A stretch of 64,000 nucleotides of DNA. Source: Saprospiraceae bacterium. GTDB lineage: Bacteria; Bacteroidota; Bacteroidia; Chitinophagales; Saprospiraceae. The position numbers and the translations under genes are program-made. The stretch is from NCBI GenBank assembly GCA_020630435.1, contig JAHDBJ010000017.1, positions 1 to 64,000 of the forward strand. Reading direction: 5' to 3'. Position 1 is the first letter of the stretch. Each line of letters opens with the position of its first letter. The notes beneath the pieces are model-generated. The model did no database searches and had not been told where the DNA came from. It saw nothing but the letters and a program-made list of their open reading frames with translations. Shown here one piece after another: positions 63,604-64,000 of this stretch.

Positions 63604-64000
63604 CTAGGCTAAACGATCTAAAATCATTTCACTAAGATCATAGACCATTATATCTTCTTGTTTTTCCTTAGCCTTCAAACCATCCGATAGCATTGTCAGG
63701 CAAAAAGGACAATTGGCTGCTACTACAGAAGCTCCTGTATCAATAGCCTCTTCTATTCTTTCAATATTAATACGTTTATCTCCTTCTTCATCTTCTTTAA
63801 ACATTTGTGCGCCTCCTGCACCACAACACAGTCCATTGGTTTTACAACGTTTCATTTCTACTAAATCAACATCCAATTCTGCTAATAGCTCTCTAGGAAT
63901 ATTGTAAATACCGTTAACACGGCCTACATAACAAGAATCGTGATAGGTTATTTTTTTTCCTTTAAATGCTCCTCCGCCACTTAGCTTCAACCGTCCTTCA
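63604..64000 (-). CDS. (Fe-S)-binding protein with CCG domain, partial (heterodisulfide reductase-like)
   Basis: The gene is cut by the window edge; the frame stays open to 63999, so the in-frame TTG at 63990 is probably not the start. The visible 132 residues form one CCG (cysteine-rich) domain: YHDSCYVGR, then CKTNGLCCGAGGAQMF with the conserved CCGxGG, and ANCPFCLTML. This domain binds a special 4Fe-4S or metal centre in heterodisulfide reductase HdrB, GlpC, LldE and the Bacteroidota electron-transfer proteins fused to ferredoxin domains. The rest of the protein, likely with 4Fe-4S ferredoxin motifs, lies outside. Confidence 0.88.
   Translation of the reverse strand, partial: EGRLKLSGGGAFKGKKITYHDSCYVGRVNGIYNIPRELLAELDVDLVEMKRCKTNGLCCGAGGAQMFKEDEEGDKRINIERIEEAIDTGASVVAANCPFCLTMLSDGLKAKEKQEDIMVYDLSEMILDRLA

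Overview
The window is AT-rich, gene-dense bacterial chromosome and points to a gliding member of the Bacteroidota. Two secreted proteins end in type IX secretion (T9SS) type A sorting domains. There is a GldA-type ABC ATPase, SprB-like adhesin repeats, a PorT-like beta-barrel protein, many Bacteroidota lipoproteins, and promoters of the TTTG / TAnnTTTG type, best seen before metK and prfB. The overall set would fit Saprospiria (Aureispira or Saprospira relatives), but that rank is inference. I see no rRNA, tRNA, CRISPR array, prophage or complete insertion sequence.

Layout. 0-6.6 kb: DUF1272 zinc protein, PepSY membrane protein, an overlapping MocA-like nucleotidyltransferase/XdhC pair, a CMD-family protein, a membrane protein, prfB with its programmed +1 frameshift, and a GAF histidine kinase. 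6.8-13.7 kb: FAH-family hydrolase, metK, purB and the glyoxylate shunt (aceB, aceA), with clear terminators after metK and aceA. 13.7-21.7 kb: an SH3b amidase, GH3-family ligase, App1-type phosphatase, CYTH protein, thymidine kinase, a proline-rich protein, alpha/beta hydrolase and an SDR. 22-27.8 kb: a complete RND efflux operon (adaptor, pump, TolC). 27.8-35 kb: WD40/PD40 lipoprotein, a VIT-VWA-TonB fusion, small lipoprotein, beta-barrel protein, phosphoesterase, DUF2809 protein and GldA.

35.3-43.4 kb is a maltose/maltodextrin locus: beta-phosphoglucomutase, GH65 maltose phosphorylase, two GH13 lipoproteins and an MFS sugar transporter. Surface amylases would release maltodextrin and maltose, the MFS protein would import them, phosphorolysis would give glucose plus beta-glucose-1-phosphate, and PgmB would give glucose-6-phosphate. 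No SusC/SusD pair and no regulator are in view.

44-64 kb: secreted M43 metalloprotease, Ppx/GppA phosphatase, a DUF1508-OmpA membrane protein, two tandem lipoprotein methyltransferases with a heptosyltransferase-like gene, and a leftward cluster encoding a TIR-like/TPR protein, a TlpA-like thioredoxin lipoprotein, a Tudor-like small protein and a DUF2628 protein. Then come a T9SS adhesin-like protein, a membrane histidine kinase, a small membrane protein, a lipoprotein and a Fe-S (CCG-domain) protein cut by the right edge.

Non-coding features: a MITE-like repeat family with ends close to TATAGAAGTTGTTYAA (one full 168-bp copy, one short copy, two solo ends), several strong terminators, nested hairpins between aceB/aceA and between pgmB/GH65, and palindromes before aceB and pgmB that could be operators. 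The most interesting leads are the TIR-like/TPR cluster whose TIR lacks the catalytic Glu, the tandem lipid-anchored methyltransferases, the VIT-VWA-TonB fusion, and an apparently near-leaderless prfB mRNA.
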